64,000 nucleotides of DNA, taken from a virus. A program made the position numbers and the translations under genes. Positions 1-6,585 of the stretch are shown here, piece by piece. Within the stretch, counting starts at the first letter, position 1. The number at the start of each line of letters is the position of its first letter. The stretch lies in the IMG/VR virus record IMGVR_UViG_3300023210_000001, positions 1 to 64,000 of that record; one strand, given 5' to 3'. Below the pieces are notes generated by a model. The model worked only from the letters and a program-made list of their open reading frames with translations, searched no databases and was not told where the DNA came from.

Positions 1-126
1 CGATTCCTGATCTAACGGATCAAACTTCGTGCAGGTCCGGCGGGAAGTCCGATTCCTGATCTAACGGATCAAACTTCGTGCAGGTCCGGCGGGAAGTCCG
101 ATTCCTGATCTAACGGATCAAACTTC
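1..126. repeat. 49-bp tandem repeat array A1 (left part cut by window edge)
   Basis: About 2.6 direct copies of a 49-bp unit containing 'gattcctgatctaacggatc' and 'ggcgggaagtc'. The unit belongs to the same family as the arrays at 1316-2045 (opposite orientation) and 53930-54245 (same orientation). The array begins outside the window. Bases 1-327 contain no gene: this array, then a 10-bp array, then a hairpin. Confidence 0.9.
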
Positions 127-235
127 GGGAGGGAAGCGGAGGGAAGCGGTGAGAGGCGGAGGGAAGCGGTGAGAGGCGGTGAGAGGCGGTGAGAAGCGGT
201 GAGAGGCGGAGGGAAGCGGAGGCAATCGGTGAGTA
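127..235. repeat. 10-bp purine-rich tandem array (copy 1)
   Basis: Degenerate tandem copies of a 10-bp unit of the type ggagggaagc / ggtgagaggc. It starts abruptly inside a 49-bp unit, after 'caaacttcgg'. The plus strand is almost all purine apart from one C per unit. Open frames here are by-products of the period and are not genes. Confidence 0.85.
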
Positions 236-262
236 TTCTTCCCGCCACTGAAAGCAACCAAG

Positions 263-291
263 CCGGGGAGAGGATCGACTCCCCTCCCCGG
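263..291. terminator. 3' hairpin after the DUF2958 gene
   Basis: CCGGGGAG pairs with CTCCCCGG, with an internal GGA/TCC pairing. It lies 36 bp beyond the stop of the minus-strand gene at 328. The T-rich tail lies on the plus-strand side, so as an intrinsic terminator it best fits antisense transcription. The hairpin and flanks recur almost exactly at 51498-51578. Confidence 0.5.
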
Positions 292-327
292 CTTGGTGTT
301 CCTTCTTTCGTTTCCGTTTCTCTTCGT

Positions 328-657
328 TCAGCCTCGTACCGGACCGTCGTTGTCGATTTTGACTCCCTCGAACCAACGATCCCGCTCGACCGGGAGTCCC
401 ATCTTGCCTCGTACCGATTGCAGTTGTCCGAGGGTGAAGTATCCCCACTCTTTCTCGGCCCACTCGGAACCGGAGCCAGCATCGACCAGCCCGAAGAAGG
501 TCCAGTCGCCGTTCGTCTCTTTTTTGCCTTCGACGACATACCATGTGAAGTTTGCGTCTGGGGTGAAGAACTTGCAGATTGCGGTTTTCTCTTTTTGTCC
601 GTCGGTTGCGTACAAGGTCGGGATCTTGCTTTCGATCGCTTTGGTGAGGAGTTTCAT
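328..657 (-). CDS. DUF2958-family protein
   Basis: 109 residues, function unknown. It matches the DUF2958 pattern seen on phages and mobile elements: N-terminal MKLLTKAIESKIPTLY, then KFFTPDANFTWY, an FFGLVDAG segment, GYFTLGQLQSVRG and the ending LPVERDRWF. These sit in the family's usual order and the length is typical. The start at 657 is the ATG just after the leader's GAAGGAAC ribosome-binding site; an upstream in-frame ATG in the leader (near 715) would only add translated leader sequence. It is a monocistronic cassette gene driven by the promoter at 688-776. Confidence 0.85.
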   Translation of the reverse strand: MKLLTKAIESKIPTLYATDGQKEKTAICKFFTPDANFTWYVVEGKKETNGDWTFFGLVDAGSGSEWAEKEWGYFTLGQLQSVRGKMGLPVERDRWFEGVKIDNDGPVRG

Positions 658-687
658 TCGTTCCTTCTTTCGTTTCGTTTTCTCTTC

Positions 688-776
688 GAGGGAAGAACCT
701 TTCCTCCCTCTCATAAAAACAAGTATAGGGCAAATCTGAGACGAATCAACCCTATTTTCGAACTTTCTCGGAAAGT
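688..776 (-). promoter_or_regulatory. Promoter cassette P1
   Basis: -35 TTGATT at 744-749, 16-bp spacer, -10 TATACT at 722-727. Upstream palindrome ACTTTC-tcg-GAAAGT at 762-776. Transcript 5' stem-loop (GAGGGAGGAA, loop AGG, TTCTTCCCTC) at 688-710. Drives the DUF2958 gene. Confidence 0.92.
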
Positions 777-782
777 ATCTTC

Positions 783-807
783 GGGGAGAGGATCGGCTCC
801 CCTCCCC
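783..807. terminator. 3' hairpin after the 78-residue gene
   Basis: GGGGAG...CTCCCCTCCCC hairpin 15 bp beyond the stop at 822. 'ttggttttggtt' on the plus side gives a T-rich tail only for antisense transcription. Confidence 0.5.
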
Positions 808-821
808 GGTTTGGTTTTGGT

Positions 822-1058
822 TCAGGAGTTGATGTTGATTACTGGTGCCATGCTGAACTGTCCGAGAGGGAAGAAGAACTGACTCCCGGTCAACGGGCAA
901 GTGTGAACTCTTCTGCGAGTCGCTGGACGACCCTGACAAGGACCGATGACCACCGAGGTCGGCGTGACTCTCGTCACCGTAACGACGAACTGTCCGCTCG
1001 GTCCGCTCGAAAGGCTTCCGTTGTAGTTTCCGGGTTGGAAGTTGTGGTTCTGAGTCAT
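822..1058 (-). CDS. Small cassette protein, unknown function
   Basis: 78 residues (MTQNHNFQPGNY...), not recognised. It is rich in Ser, Gly, Pro and Thr with beta-prone stretches (QFVVTVTRVTPTSVVIGP) and no transmembrane segment. The start at 1058 follows the conserved GAAGGAACGAAA leader end. Monocistronic, from promoter P2, bracketed by the usual 3' hairpin. Expression is well supported by the promoter and leader; function cannot be inferred. Confidence 0.75.
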   Translation of the reverse strand: MTQNHNFQPGNYNGSLSSGPSGQFVVTVTRVTPTSVVIGPCQGRPATRRRVHTCPLTGSQFFFPLGQFSMAPVININS

Positions 1059-1090
1059 TTTCGTTCCTTCTTTCGTTTCGTTTTCTCGTT

Positions 1091-1178
1091 GAGGGAAGAA
1101 CCTTTCCTCCCTCTCATAAAAACAAGTATAGAGCAAATCTGAGACGAATCAACCCCTATTTCGGTTTTTCTCGAAAGT
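1091..1178 (-). promoter_or_regulatory. Promoter cassette P2
   Basis: -35 TTGATT at 1147-1152, -10 TATACT at 1125-1130, 16-bp spacer, 5' stem-loop at 1091-1113, palindrome TTTCTCGAAA at 1167-1176. Inverted-repeat element E1 lies immediately upstream. Confidence 0.92.
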
Positions 1179-1181
1179 TTA

Positions 1182-1315
1182 TTTCGACCTGTTTCTTCAG
1201 ATCCCCGGAGGTGCGATGCAATTTTCTGAAATGAGAGATCGACCGGAAAGCGTTGTTCCTGTTGAACTTAGACGGGAATTGTCATTTCAGAAAATTGCAT
1301 CGCACCGTCGGGGAA
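1182..1315. repeat. Long inverted-repeat element E1
   Basis: Two perfect 25-bp arms (1210-1234 and 1282-1306) that start GGTGCGATGC and end CTGAAATGA, extended outward by CCCCG/CGGGG, around a 47-bp centre carrying GACCGGAAAGCGTTG. One of six copies. It sits between the promoter palindrome and the 49-bp array A2, and would form a very stable cruciform or RNA hairpin. Confidence 0.92.
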
Positions 1316-2045
1316 TCGGACTTCCCGACAGAACGGTCCGAAGTTTCATCCGTTAGATCAGGAATCCGACTTCCCGAGAGATCGCTCCGAAGTTTCATCC
1401 GTTAGATCAGGAATCGGACTTCCCGACAGATCGGTCCGAAGTTTCATCCGTTAGACCAGGGATCGGACTTCCCGACAGAACGGTCCGAAGTTTCATCCGT
1501 TAGACCAGGGATCGGACTTCCCGACAGATCGGTCCGAAGTTTCATCCGTTAGACCAGGGATCGGACTTCCCGACAGATCGCTCCGAAGTTTCATCCGTTA
1601 GATCAGGAATCGGACTTCCCGACAGATCGGTCCGAAGTTTCATCCGTTAGACCAGGGATCGGACTTCCCGACAGATCGGTCCGAAGTTTCATCCGTTAGA
1701 TCAGGAATCGGACTTCCCGACAGATCGGTCCGAAGTTTCATCCGTTAGACCAGGGATCGGACTTCCCGACAGATCGGTCCGAAGTTTCATCCGTTAGACC
1801 AGGAATCGGACTTCCCGACAGATCGCTCCGAAGTTTCATCCGTTAGACCAGGAATCGGACTTCCCGACAGATCGCTCCGAAGTTTCATCCGTTAGACCAG
1901 GAATCGGACTTCCCGACAGATCGCTCCGAAGTTTCATCCGTTAGACCAGGGATCGGACTTCCCGACAGATCGCTCCGAAGTTTCATCCGTTAGACCAGGG
2001 ATCGGACTTCCCGACAGATCGCTCCGAAGTTTCATCCGTTAGATA
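1316..2045. repeat. 49-bp tandem repeat array A2, about 15 copies
   Basis: Direct repeats of a 49-bp unit with 'cggacttcccgacagatcgg', 'tccgaagtttcatccgttag' and 'accagggat'; variable positions are few (a/t, g/a). Each unit carries CGGAC...GTCCG as an internal inverted repeat. The orientation is opposite to A1 and A3. No unique spacers, so this is not CRISPR. No gene lies in 1059-2338. Confidence 0.95.
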
Positions 2046-2276
2046 GCGAAGGGAGGCGGAGGAAAGCGAAGGAAAGCGGAGGAAAGCGAAGGAAAGCGAA
2101 GGAAAGCGAAGGAAAGCGGAGGAAAGCGAAGGAAAGCGGAGGAAAGCGAAGGAAAGCGAAGGAAAGCGGAGGAAAGCGAAGGAAAGCGGAGGAAAGCGGA
2201 GGAAAGCGAAGGAAAGCGAAGGAAAGCGGAGGAAAGCGGTGGGAGGCGGAGGAAAGCGAAGGAAAGCGGAGGAAAC
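2046..2276. repeat. 10-bp purine-rich tandem array (copy 2), inside a 49-bp unit
   Basis: About 23 copies of ggaggaaagc / gaaggaaagc, very regular. The left edge is 'catccgttagat', and after the array the 49-bp unit resumes with 'caggaatcgggcttcccg', so the array interrupts a unit. One strand is pure A/G except for one C per repeat. Confidence 0.92.
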
Positions 2277-2293
2277 AGGAATCGGGCTTCCCG

Positions 2294-2316
2294 CCGGGAG
2301 GGTCGATCCCTCCCGG
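2294..2316. terminator. 3' hairpin after the 78-residue gene at 2339
   Basis: Perfect 9-bp stem CCGGGAGGG / CCCTCCCGG followed on the plus side by 'tttgggtttttg'. It lies 23 bp beyond the stop of the minus-strand gene. Confidence 0.55.
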
Positions 2317-2338
2317 TTTGGGTTTTTGATTGGAGCCT

Positions 2339-2575
2339 TTAGGCTCCTTCCCTGACGGCGTTGTTCAAATCGTCGCAACAATCTCCGGCGTTCGCATGGT
2401 TACGGCCTCGACCGTCGGTGCCGTCAATGGCGGTATGGCTCTGAACTTCTCCGGTGAAAACCCAGCCTTCTTTGAGGACGATGACCCAGCCTCCCCATTG
2501 TCCATTCTTGGCAAACTCTTCCACCCGAGGATCGTTTCTGATGTCTTTCTTGGTTCTGGCTTTCTTGTGGGTCAT
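2339..2575 (-). CDS. Small cassette protein sharing a domain with the neighbouring ParB-like protein
   Basis: 78 residues. Residues about 15-40 (DPRVEE...VIVLKEGWVF) and the ending CCDDLNNAV match the C-terminus of the ParB-like protein encoded next door (DPRVEE...SIVLREGWVF...LCQELNS). The start at 2575 is the ATG after the leader. It is the last gene before the arrays and has its own promoter, P3. Function unknown. The shared segment suggests a small fold that exists both free and fused. Confidence 0.75.
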   Translation of the reverse strand: MTHKKARTKKDIRNDPRVEEFAKNGQWGGWVIVLKEGWVFTGEVQSHTAIDGTDGRGRNHANAGDCCDDLNNAVREGA

Positions 2576-2605
2576 GGTTTTCTTCTTTCGTTTCGTTTCC
2601 TCGTT

Positions 2606-2694
2606 GAGGGAAGAACCTTTCCTCCCTCTCATAAAAACAAGTATAGAGGAAATCTGAGAAGAGTCAACCCTATTTCTGATATTTCTCGAAAGTT
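2606..2694 (-). promoter_or_regulatory. Promoter cassette P3
   Basis: -35 TTGACT at 2662-2667, -10 TATACT at 2640-2645, 16-bp spacer, 5' stem-loop at 2606-2628, palindrome TTTCTCGAAA near 2683-2692. Confidence 0.9.
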
Positions 2695-2698
2695 ATTT

Positions 2699-3436
2699 TC
2701 AGCGTGATTCCGCTGAATTCAACTCCTGGCACAGGGTGCCAACGCTGCCAGATGCCGCCGTCTTCCCATTCCTGAAAACCCATCCCTCCCTCAAAACGAT
2801 ACTCGCCGGTTCTCCCCCTCGCTTCGGCTTCGCCTCTTCCACCCTCGGATCGTGGACAAGCCCATCCCAACTTCCGACCCTTCTGAATTCTGGTCGCTCT
2901 TTGCCTGTGAACTTGTTCGGTTTGCTGTGATCTGGAACCCAACCGCTTCCGAATGATTCAGAACCTTTGCTTTCTGGAGATCCTGACGAGTCATACAAAC
3001 GGACAATCTCTTCCTCTTCCATCCCGAGTTGCACCTGTAGCCATTTGTCCGAGACATCGTGGTCGTCTTTTAGAGTCCGAATAATATCAGCCATCGCCAT
3101 GATGTAATGCGTTCCCCGGGCACGATTGTGAGTGATCGTCGCCGAGATCTGCTCCGGCACACTAACCTTCGGCAACATTACCACCGGAACCATCTCGCCA
3201 GTGTGTGCAGCAATCCGAGGATCTGACGATGCCAACCAGCGATGATAACCATCGACGATCTCGTTGTTTTCCCGGATGACAATTGGCTGAGTCCATCCGC
3301 AGGTCAGTATCGAAGCCACGAGAAGTTCCATCTCTCTCGGAGCAACCTTGTTCGGGTTGTACCCGTTCGGGTTCAGTTCGAAACGGTTGACCCATCGGAC
3401 GCTACTTACTGGCTGCGATTCGTGATTTTTCAGCAT
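2699..3436 (-). CDS. ParB/Srx-fold protein, IbrB-like
   Basis: 245 residues. The N-terminal half has a ParB N-terminal domain: NPNGYNPNKV at about 22-31, GWTQPIVI at 47-54 and the nucleotide-binding variant DGYHRW at 62-67. Placement directly after a PAPS-reductase-like gene reproduces the IbrA-IbrB pairing known from enterobacterial prophages. The C-terminal 60 residues duplicate the small protein at 2339-2575. The start at 3436 (MLKNHES) overlaps the upstream gene by 35 bp. Known of the family: ParB folds bind or hydrolyse nucleotides and DNA. A role together with the sulfotransfer-type enzyme is inference. Confidence 0.8.
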   Translation of the reverse strand: MLKNHESQPVSSVRWVNRFELNPNGYNPNKVAPREMELLVASILTCGWTQPIVIRENNEIVDGYHRWLASSDPRIAAHTGEMVPVVMLPKVSVPEQISATITHNRARGTHYIMAMADIIRTLKDDHDVSDKWLQVQLGMEEEEIVRLYDSSGSPESKGSESFGSGWVPDHSKPNKFTGKERPEFRRVGSWDGLVHDPRVEEAKPKRGGEPASIVLREGWVFRNGKTAASGSVGTLCQELNSAESR

Positions 3437-4595
3437 AGTACCTTTCGCTGCAAAGAAAGAACTCTCTGCTATTCGGGTCAACCGGACCCATCACCGCTTT
3501 CCTCTTCTTGAAGTCGCCCCGAAAAGCGAGCATGACGAGAAATTTCCACGATAAGCCGCTCACCGGATGCGGAACAGAAAGGATGGGATCTCTTGTTTTG
3601 TTGTGGTGCCTCTTGATCCAGGACCGCATCAACTCGGCGACCTCTGTCCGTTCTGACGGCCCCCATTTGCTTAGTATCGACACCGCAAACTCTTCCCAGG
3701 TAACGCCCTGCGGCTTTTCTGGAACTTCTCCGTAGGCATACAGTTTAGTACGACCATACATCGCCGCCGTCCCCGCACCTGGCACCCTCGACTGCATTTT
3801 GTCCCAGATGTCAGGCCAGCATTGTTTGTACTGCCACAAACCCCGCATCGGCTCGGCTCCGTATGGCGGGGCACACCGTTGTTGGCTCGGCTTGATCCCT
3901 GCACGATCCATGACATCGTATGCAACATTGTAATCCCAGTCGAACCTTTTGGGAGCGGTCCACACATCCTCCGTCGTCCAGTCATAAATCGGGTAGACCT
4001 TGTATTGATTGATTTCGGCATCAATTATGAACGCATTTTCTCGGTTGAGCGAATTCAGCATGACCCGCTGACGCATGAGGCTTTCATCTGCCCTGATCCC
4101 CATGACGATGCCAACGCTTCCCCATGTACTCGGAGGAAATAAAATCCCGTGCATCTCTGGTATCGGTAGCCTTTCAGAGATCACATCCGAATCGTAATCA
4201 GGGATCTTCGTGATCGCTTCTGGCGGCAGCGGCCTGACCCACTTGTCTTCGTCTTCGACTCCCCACGGATACCACACGGGACTCGCTGTGGAGCAAGCGT
4301 TCAAATGTACCACCGGCAAACAGAGCCACTTCAAATCGACCATCGGATTTTTAGATACCCGCCGCACATAATTCTCGGTGTCATAAGGGATCGCTTCTTC
4401 GTCGTAAAAGTAGCACGGGACTCGATCAATTCCACGCTCTTGAGCGACCTCTAGCACGATGTTCAATACCGCCGTGCTGTCTTTTCCGCCGGAGAACATG
4501 ACAACGATATGATCGAGCAACTCGTATGCTCTGCGAACTCGATCGAGTGCGAGAGAATATACATCTTTGTTGATCGTTTGCTTTTCGCCGAGCAT
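3402..4595 (-). CDS. PAPS reductase-like (PP-loop) protein, IbrA-like
   Basis: 397 residues. The PP-loop ATP pyrophosphatase motif SGGKDS is at 35-40 with the expected hydrophobic strand before it (HIVVMF). A C-terminal DUF3440-type region typical of IbrA-like proteins appears likely (MGIRADES, YKVYPIYDWTTEDVW, CAPPYGAEP). Phosphoadenosine-phosphosulfate reductase relatives activate a substrate with ATP; stand-alone phage versions have been linked to DNA or RNA modification. The gene starts in a TAATG overlap with the cupin gene, so the two are translationally coupled, and it is followed by the ParB partner. The substrate cannot be read from the sequence. Confidence 0.85.
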   Translation of the reverse strand: MLGEKQTINKDVYSLALDRVRRAYELLDHIVVMFSGGKDSTAVLNIVLEVAQERGIDRVPCYFYDEEAIPYDTENYVRRVSKNPMVDLKWLCLPVVHLNACSTASPVWYPWGVEDEDKWVRPLPPEAITKIPDYDSDVISERLPIPEMHGILFPPSTWGSVGIVMGIRADESLMRQRVMLNSLNRENAFIIDAEINQYKVYPIYDWTTEDVWTAPKRFDWDYNVAYDVMDRAGIKPSQQRCAPPYGAEPMRGLWQYKQCWPDIWDKMQSRVPGAGTAAMYGRTKLYAYGEVPEKPQGVTWEEFAVSILSKWGPSERTEVAELMRSWIKRHHNKTRDPILSVPHPVSGLSWKFLVMLAFRGDFKKRKAVMGPVDPNSREFFLCSERYYAEKSRIAASK

Positions 4596-5290
4596 TATTT
4601 TCCGTGATTGATGTAGGTCTTGTTGAGCATTGCATGATCTTCGTCAGTCGGTCCGGTGTCCGAGTCCGGGTGATATGCGATCACATCCATCATGTCCGCC
4701 GAAGTTCGAAATGAGTGCAACTCCTGCTCCTCCAACATGAACATCGCCCCTGTCATAAGCGGCTTTACCCATCCATCGTTGAAGTTGCTTTTTTCTTGCC
4801 ACGCTTCGCCGACGCCCTTGATTACTAGCCCCATCCGGATCGATGGATGCGTGTGTTGAGTTTGAATCACGCCGCTCGGGAAATGCAGATAATTTAGAAC
4901 TGGATCGCCTTTTCGTGGCATCGGAACGAGTATGCTATCCGAGCATCCGTCGATATAGGACAACCGACCACGCTGTTCAACCTGTCCCATCATTGGAATC
5001 CCCTGGTATCCCAGCCGTTCTACTGTCCACATCCGAAAGGGGCGTTCCGCTGGCTTGCAAGACACGACAGAAATCTCGCCCGTAAATGCGAAGTAGTTCC
5101 CGGAGAGCAGCGACCACATCTGCCCGTTGGCAGCGATGGTACACTCCCCACCGATGACATATCCGAAAATCGTGGAACACCGCTGAGACAACTCGCTGAT
5201 CGGTTGCTCGATCCATGTTGCGATTGTGGGGTACATCGAATCGGTGGCATCGATAGAATCCAAGTGCCGAGGATTGTCGATCAATTTCAT
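4595..5290 (-). CDS. Bicupin-like protein
   Basis: 231 residues in two cupin-like halves. The second half has the clear metal-binding pattern: QTQHTHPSIRMGLVIKGVGEAW (His-x-His, residues about 155-175) and later QELHSF. The first half has GYVIGGECTIAANG and LSGNYFAF. The start at 5290 follows GGGGTGAAGAA. It sits between a ParB-domain gene and the PAPS-like gene with which it overlaps, so a shared pathway is likely. Cupins range from dioxygenases and sugar isomerases to regulators, so no reaction is assigned. Confidence 0.7.
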   Translation of the reverse strand: MKLIDNPRHLDSIDATDSMYPTIATWIEQPISELSQRCSTIFGYVIGGECTIAANGQMWSLLSGNYFAFTGEISVVSCKPAERPFRMWTVERLGYQGIPMMGQVEQRGRLSYIDGCSDSILVPMPRKGDPVLNYLHFPSGVIQTQHTHPSIRMGLVIKGVGEAWQEKSNFNDGWVKPLMTGAMFMLEEQELHSFRTSADMMDVIAYHPDSDTGPTDEDHAMLNKTYINHGK

Positions 5291-5294
5291 TTCT

Positions 5295-5981
5295 TCACCC
5301 CTTCTCGATTGAATCCATTTTTTCTCGAACAAGTTTTTCTAGCGACTGCGATACCGTCAGGAGTCCGTCGAGATCCTGTAAGCGTTTCAATGATTTCATG
5401 ATATACGAGCGTCCGGCTCTGGTAACTGTAAAAGCCAGCGAAACATATTCTTCGTCTTCCAGGGTGGATTCGGAAGACTTATCCGCAGAGCCGCCGCTTG
5501 CGTCCTCGATAATCGCCGACGAAAGGAAATCCGAAGCATCTTTGCCGTCTCCTTCCGTAACCATAAGAGACCCGATCTCATAATCAGCGAACCCAGTCGT
5601 CGCCAAGTCAAAAGAATCCGCCTCCAATCCTCGGAACAGATCACCGAGAATCTGGAAATCCCAGGTCGCCAGTTCTGCCGTCTTGTTGTCGGCGATCGCT
5701 CTGGCGATAGCGTTGACATTCGGTTCCTTGACGACGACCGCTGCGATCTTCGTCCAACCGAGACCCTTCGCCGCTTCGAGTCTCCCGTTGCCGATCCGAA
5801 CGATCATCCCTTCTTCCTGGACGACGATCGGTTGATGTTGTCCGAAGGTTTCGAGCGAGGTTTGAATCGCTTCCAGGTTTCGACGGTTATGTGTTCTTGC
5901 GTTCGTCGGATCGAGAGTCAGAGTCGAGACATCAACGAGTAACGGCTCCAACTGCTTCAAGACATTATGCTCCGTCGTCAT
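5295..5981 (-). CDS. ParB N-terminal domain protein (methylase-associated type, methylase lost)
   Basis: 228 residues. The ParB-like domain covers roughly 10-95: LDPTNARTHNRRNLEAI, FGQHQPIVV and GNGRLEAAKGLGW. It is followed by IADNKTAELATWD...LTTGFADYEIGSL-type sequence (as DLATTGFADYEIGSLM). This is the arrangement normally found at the N-terminus of phage ParB-DNA methyltransferase fusions. Here the methyltransferase domain is absent and replaced by an acidic Ser/Asp-rich linker and a helical tail. It overlaps the upstream 206-residue gene by 17 bp. A DNA-binding or modification-guiding role is inferred. Confidence 0.75.
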   Translation of the reverse strand: MTTEHNVLKQLEPLLVDVSTLTLDPTNARTHNRRNLEAIQTSLETFGQHQPIVVQEEGMIVRIGNGRLEAAKGLGWTKIAAVVVKEPNVNAIARAIADNKTAELATWDFQILGDLFRGLEADSFDLATTGFADYEIGSLMVTEGDGKDASDFLSSAIIEDASGGSADKSSESTLEDEEYVSLAFTVTRAGRSYIMKSLKRLQDLDGLLTVSQSLEKLVREKMDSIEKG

Positions 5982-6585
5982 CGCTCTCCATTCCGATGAA
6001 CCCGTCGATGTTGACCTCGATCGAGTTCAAGTCCGTTTGATTGTCGAGATCGCCGAGCAACCCGTCGATCGTTGCGGCGTACTTGTCGAGATCGACGGCG
6101 AATCGGAGCCAGGGTATCATCGATCTGTCGATTTGCTCATAGGTGATTTTCTTTTTCGAGGCGACCTCGTTCTTCATGGCATCGAACGATGTCTCTTCGG
6201 AGACGACCGGGATTCCCAATCCGCCCGAATCGACAAACTCTTTTCGGAGGTTTTGAACCTGGCCCATCGCAATCTGTCGGAGTTTGTCGACGAACGCTCG
6301 GTGTTGAGCCATGCGACGGACCTTGCCCGCCTCGTCCATGCAGACTTGCGAGTAGATATCGAGACCGTGGATCACCTGTCGCTGAGTGAAGTCGTGTCCC
6401 TGTTTCTTTTCGTGTTTGATGATCTCCGGGATCGACGCTCCGAGGAGCCGCATTTCCCACCATCGGGAATATCGTTCTTCCTGTTCGACTGGTAGCGACT
6501 CGATCGGTTGTTTCAACTTTCTCTTCCCGGCAAGTCGACCCAGCAACCCGTTCGCCTCGGGTTTCATTTTCGGCGGTTCAGGCAT
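5965..6585 (-). CDS. Helical protein, possible terminase small subunit
   Basis: 206 residues, not firmly recognised. The Lys/Arg-rich N-terminus is followed by a helical segment resembling a helix-turn-helix (YSRWWEMRLLGASIPEIIKHE), a long helical middle and an acidic C-terminus ending ESDDDGA. The size and the DNA-binding-then-acidic layout would suit a small terminase subunit, but the gene is far from the large subunit (62.6-64 kb). Start at 6585, overlapping the stop of the JAMM-like gene (ATGCCTGA). An alternative is a regulator of the surrounding operon. Confidence 0.5.
   Translation of the reverse strand: MPEPPKMKPEANGLLGRLAGKRKLKQPIESLPVEQEERYSRWWEMRLLGASIPEIIKHEKKQGHDFTQRQVIHGLDIYSQVCMDEAGKVRRMAQHRAFVDKLRQIAMGQVQNLRKEFVDSGGLGIPVVSEETSFDAMKNEVASKKKITYEQIDRSMIPWLRFAVDLDKYAATIDGLLGDLDNQTDLNSIEVNIDGFIGMESDDDGA

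Noticed and set aside
658-717. Leader peptides starting MRGRKGSSL... in the cassette leaders
   Set aside because: The ATG lies a few nt from the transcript start, is lost in P14 and P16, and runs into the genes in varying frames. Its conservation follows from the conserved stem-loop.
199-882. Plus-strand frame over the DUF2958 gene
   Set aside because: It runs antisense to a well-supported family member and includes array sequence.
1316-2045. CRISPR array
   Set aside because: The units are joined without unique spacers and no cas genes are present; it is a simple direct-repeat array.
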